Below, piece after piece: positions 60,841-64,000 of a stretch of DNA of 64,000 nucleotides. The translations under genes and the position numbers were made by a program. Where the stretch lies: contig NC_034411.1 in assembly GCF_002078875.1 (NCBI RefSeq), positions 30,212,260 to 30,276,259 of the forward strand. Reading direction: 5' to 3'. How positions within the stretch are numbered: the stretch's first letter is position 1; every line of letters begins with the position of its first letter. The notes beneath the pieces are model-generated. The model did not search any database. It had not been told where the DNA came from and saw only the letters and a program-made list of their open reading frames with translations. The DNA is from Numida meleagris (lineage: Eukaryota > Chordata > Aves > Galliformes > Numididae).

Positions 60841-63800
60841 GTAAGTGAGCGCGGCTCCTGCCCTCCCCTTCCAGCCCGCGGCCCTGGGACGCGCGGCGGG
60901 CTGGATCTGCTCTAGGGGAACGACCCGGGAGCCGCAAGGATGCTTGGTGCCTGTGGGACAGGGAGGCCCAGCTCCTGGCAGGACAGGGGGCTTTCCACGC
61001 CCGCAGAGCTTTCCCAGGGGCAGAGGCATCGCTCCGGGGTAACACGGTTTGGCCGCTAGTAGCTGCGTTCAGCTCATCGCGTCCCTCCGCGGAGGGTTTT
61101 CATCACAAACACACACGATGTGAGCGTAGCGTGCTCACAGCTTCGCCCCAGGCCCAGGCTGGTGCTTAATGCTAAGTAGCAGGGCAGGAGGAAGAGAAAC
61201 CAAAGGGCACTGATACGAGCAAGGCAATGACTTAATAGTGGCTGAGCAGCGGCTGGAGAAGGAGCTGTGGGGAGGCAGAGCTACCAGCTCCCGGGACTGC
61301 AGGAGGTACGGGAGCCAGTCCCAGTGTTTACTTCCTGCTAAGGAGGGAGCCTGCACGGCTACTAATTAGCTCATTAACGTGGGATCTTTGCTGAGGATTT
61401 GTGGCAGGTCTGGCAGCAAGTGGGGCTGGCTGCTTGCTGCTCCCGCGCCCCTGGCCATAGTGTTACAGCCAATGTGCCGGTGGGGAGCATCAGGGCAGGC
61501 CAGGGGAAACAGCGCTGCAGGAAGGCAGTCGATGGGTGCAGCTGCTTGGAGATGCATGTGCCGTTCGAGTCTGTCTTGTAGGGCAGCTGAGCCCATTGCT
61601 CGCCTGACTTGCTTGGCCAGAACCTAATGCAAGCAGGTCATTAACTCGGGAAGCATTAATTGGCGGTGCCTCGGCATCTCCTGCCTTGAGTTACTCTCAC
61701 TGAGCTCTCCCAGTGGCTGCAGCCACTCTCCTGCTTTCTCTCAGTTACGATGCAGTTCAGAACAGGAAATCTCTGCGGAGCAAGGGGGGAGCCTGCTGCA
61801 GGCTGGGGCTGGGGGTGCTGGCACAGGGCCCCCTGAGCCTGCTCCTGATGCTGGGAAGGAAATGTATTCTTGAGGTCAGCATGGCTGAGCTGTGGACTTC
61901 TGCGTTTTCTATTCCTGTCTCTCCTCCTGACCCTGCAGCGGAGGTGGGCAGCATTTATATTTAGCAGTGCTGAGCATCCAGCGCTCTGCTCAATGCAAAT
62001 TGGGGCATGGAGCCGGTAGCTCCTTGCAGAGCACTGCTGGGGTGTAGGGCTGAGGTTCCTCCAAGGCAAGGGGCTGCTGGCGTAGGAAGGAAGTTGGCTA
62101 ACAGAGAGGCGTGGGGTGCAGGCCGCTGAGACGCGTGGGTGCCTCAATGCGAGCAGCCACCTTCCAAGAATCATTTGTAAAAGCCTCAGCCCCCCCTGAC
62201 CTCCTCCGCAGTCCTTCCCCTGCTGTCCTGGGGAAGTCGGGGCTGTGGCAATGGGCCACATGGCTCCCAGAGCTGCCACGGCAGGCGAAGGCAGGGCCCT
62301 GCACTTAGGGCAGCAGTATGCCTCCCGCTTGTTCCATGTCAGGCATAGAGATGTGCTGCTTCTGCACTTCCAGGCGGTCTCCTCCAAGCATCCGTCTCTT
62401 TCTTTCAACCCAGCTCCTGTTCTGCTAGATGGGATTCCGATGGGACCGCTCTGCGTGGAAGCTGAGAGAGGGGCTTTCCAGTTGCAGGGATGGTGAGCTC
62501 CATGCAGGCGGCTCCAGCGTTGTGCCCTGGCTTCTAAACAAGCACAGCCTTTGTCAGGAGCCGCCGAGGAAACCCCCTCCCTCCCAGCCTTGCCAGACAG
62601 ATGTGTAAGGCCGACGTCCTGGGAAAGGAGTGGGCGTAGGACCGGCTCCTGTGAGGTGGGATGGGGCGGGATGGAAAATCTCCTCACTTGCTTGGATTTA
62701 TGGAAGCCCCTACCAGCTTGAAGAGACAGAGCTGGAGTTGCTCAGGGAAGGAGAGATGCGGAGGAAACCCAACTTCCTCCTTCTACCGGTGATGCGTGCT
62801 GCCCCATCTGCTGATAAGAAATCATGTGCCAGTGAGCTGTGGGCCGAGGTGCATTTGCGAGGGCTAGGGGACTGCTCATGGGTAAATATGGGTCCCACGG
62901 GTGGTGATGCTCTGGGCTCCGCATGACTGTGGAGCAGAAGGGCCTTCCCACCCAGCCCCTGCCTGCTTGGGTAGCTGTTGGGTGTGAGGCCATCCTGCGG
63001 GGCTAGGAGCTGCTCTTAGGCACTCAGCAATATGTGGCCATCTTAACTCCCCCATCTCACGTGGCCCTGCTCTAGAGATGTCTGCCCATATGCTAGGGAG
63101 CCCTGCCTCTCAAGACAGTGCCAGTGAGAGGTTTTTCCCTGTTCTCATGGCTTCAGTCTGGCCTCAGGGAAGTGTTTTCAGACTTTCCGCATGCTTAGGT
63201 TTACCCCGGAGCCAGTGAGAGATGCAGGGAACTTCAGGACGCAACAGAAGGAAAAAGGGCTGGAAATTTCCACATGCTGGCCAGGAGGAGCCTGATGCCG
63301 GGCAGTGCAAGGGCAGGGAGGGCTTTCAGTCATTGCTTAGCTGCCACTTGGGAGGCATGAGCTCAGCTGGGTTAATGATGGAAGCTTTGATTTCTGCCGG
63401 TTCTGGGTTGTTTGGGTGTTTTGCATTCAGTGTGGATAAGAGAGGAGGCAGATGTGACCATGAAGGATGGGGTCTGAGCTGGGCAATGTATGGGGTGGCC
63501 CCGCGCCCCAGGAATGGGAATCCCCCCGGTGTGTGGGTAGTGGAGCTGAGCCCCAGGGCTGGTACCTCATCTAGAGAGCAGCCAGTGGCAGTGCGTTGTG
63601 TGTGCCAGACTGTAAGCGATGGCTCTTTACAGGTTCTGGCAAGGTCCAGCCACTGTCTGCAAGCAAGAGACTGTTCTGAAGGGAGGCTATCTCTGTATGC
63701 ATGGGAACTAGGAGAATTGACTTGCCTCCCGATGAGCAAAATGGCATTGCCATGGCCAGTGGGCCTTTTGGGGTTTGAAATGATTTCCACACTCCTGGGA

Positions 63801-64000
63801 CAGGCTGTCTTGCTTCTGGCTCACTCCCTCCATGCAGGGATGCTGGAGGAGGGTAGAGCCCCATTCTGCAGGCAGACAGGCTGAGCGCACCTGATGTCAG
63901 TGCAGGGCAGAACCACCTCTGCTTGTGGGGAGGCACAGAGCTGCACAGCAGTGGGCTGCAGTGTAGGACAGTGCCGTGCTGCCTGACAGGGGTTGGGGCT
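60841..64000 (+). other. NFKBIE: NFKBIE intron 1 (partial)
   Basis: This is intron sequence from the GTAAGT donor to the window edge. Neither strand shows a recognisable gene or interspersed repeat. The frames on the minus strand at 61656-62687 have no domain. Several kappaB-like decamers occur (60987-60996, 62470-62479, 63262-63271, 63516-63525). Confidence 0.75.
63516..63525. promoter_or_regulatory. Candidate NF-kB binding site GGGAATCCCC
   Basis: This is a full match to the kappaB consensus GGGRNYYYCC, inside NFKBIE intron 1. Two further strict matches, both GGGGCTTTCC, lie at 60987-60996 and 62470-62479, and a relaxed palindromic one, GGAAATTTCC, at 63262-63271. NFKBIE is a known NF-kB target, but occupancy here is inference from motif alone. 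Confidence 0.4.

Larger units (their letters stand above)
60093..60900. promoter_or_regulatory. NFKBIE: CpG island at NFKBIE promoter and exon 1 (contains gap)
   Basis: CpG-dense sequence begins at the CR1 boundary, crosses the gap and covers the first coding exon. It is the expected NFKBIE promoter. The core itself is not sequenced. Confidence 0.65.

Noticed and set aside
59747..61045. 432-codon minus-strand frame crossing the second gap
   Set aside because: It translates through N and through an antisense CR1 fragment, and it is antisense to NFKBIE exon 1.
61656..62687. 343-codon open frame on the minus strand in NFKBIE intron 1
   Set aside because: No recognised domain, and it is intronic to NFKBIE. 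GC-rich sequence readily yields long chance frames.

Overview
The window is vertebrate nuclear DNA, and most likely avian, probably galliform such as chicken. The evidence is that vertebrate genes are split by compact GT-AG introns, the only recognisable interspersed repeats are CR1-type LINE fragments with the bird octamer tail, and the two assembly gaps fall in very GC-rich first-exon regions. There are no bacterial genes, CRISPR arrays, tRNA or rRNA genes. Most long open frames are intronic, antisense or repeat-derived.

Layout. Positions 715-11274 (minus) hold RNF8, a FHA/RING E3 ligase of the DNA-damage response, in eight coding exons. It is head to head with AARS2 (plus, 11380-27710), the mitochondrial alanyl-tRNA synthetase, in 22 coding exons. 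The two start codons are only 105 bp apart in a CpG-rich, TATA-less promoter with paired ETS motifs. Positions 28.1-38.4 kb are gene-poor, with an orphan CpG-rich block at 36.2 kb. At 38445-38621 (plus) lies one clearly conserved exon, the terminal leucine-rich-repeat exon of TCTE1/DRC5. I could not find its upstream exons by eye. Next is TMEM151B (minus), with a two-exon CDS (46675-48111 and 53510-53599) and a probable 3'UTR of about 7.8 kb reaching a strong poly(A) site near 38.85 kb. After a CR1-bearing spacer comes NFKBIE (IkB-epsilon, plus). Only its first coding exon (60497-60840, with the phosphodegron) lies inside the window, followed by more than 3 kb of intron 1.

The order AARS2-TCTE1-TMEM151B-NFKBIE and the relative orientations match human 6p21.1 as I remember it. 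RNF8 next to AARS2 does not: the human neighbour of AARS2 on that side is SPATS1, and RNF8 lies several Mb away. I found no new multi-gene system. The most notable points are the apparently orphaned TCTE1 exon, the shared RNF8/AARS2 promoter at a synteny junction, a GC-AG intron and a longer C-terminal tail in RNF8, the very long TMEM151B 3'UTR converging on TCTE1, and a group of NF-kB-like sites in NFKBIE intron 1. The genes are separate housekeeping, signalling and neuronal loci, not an operon.
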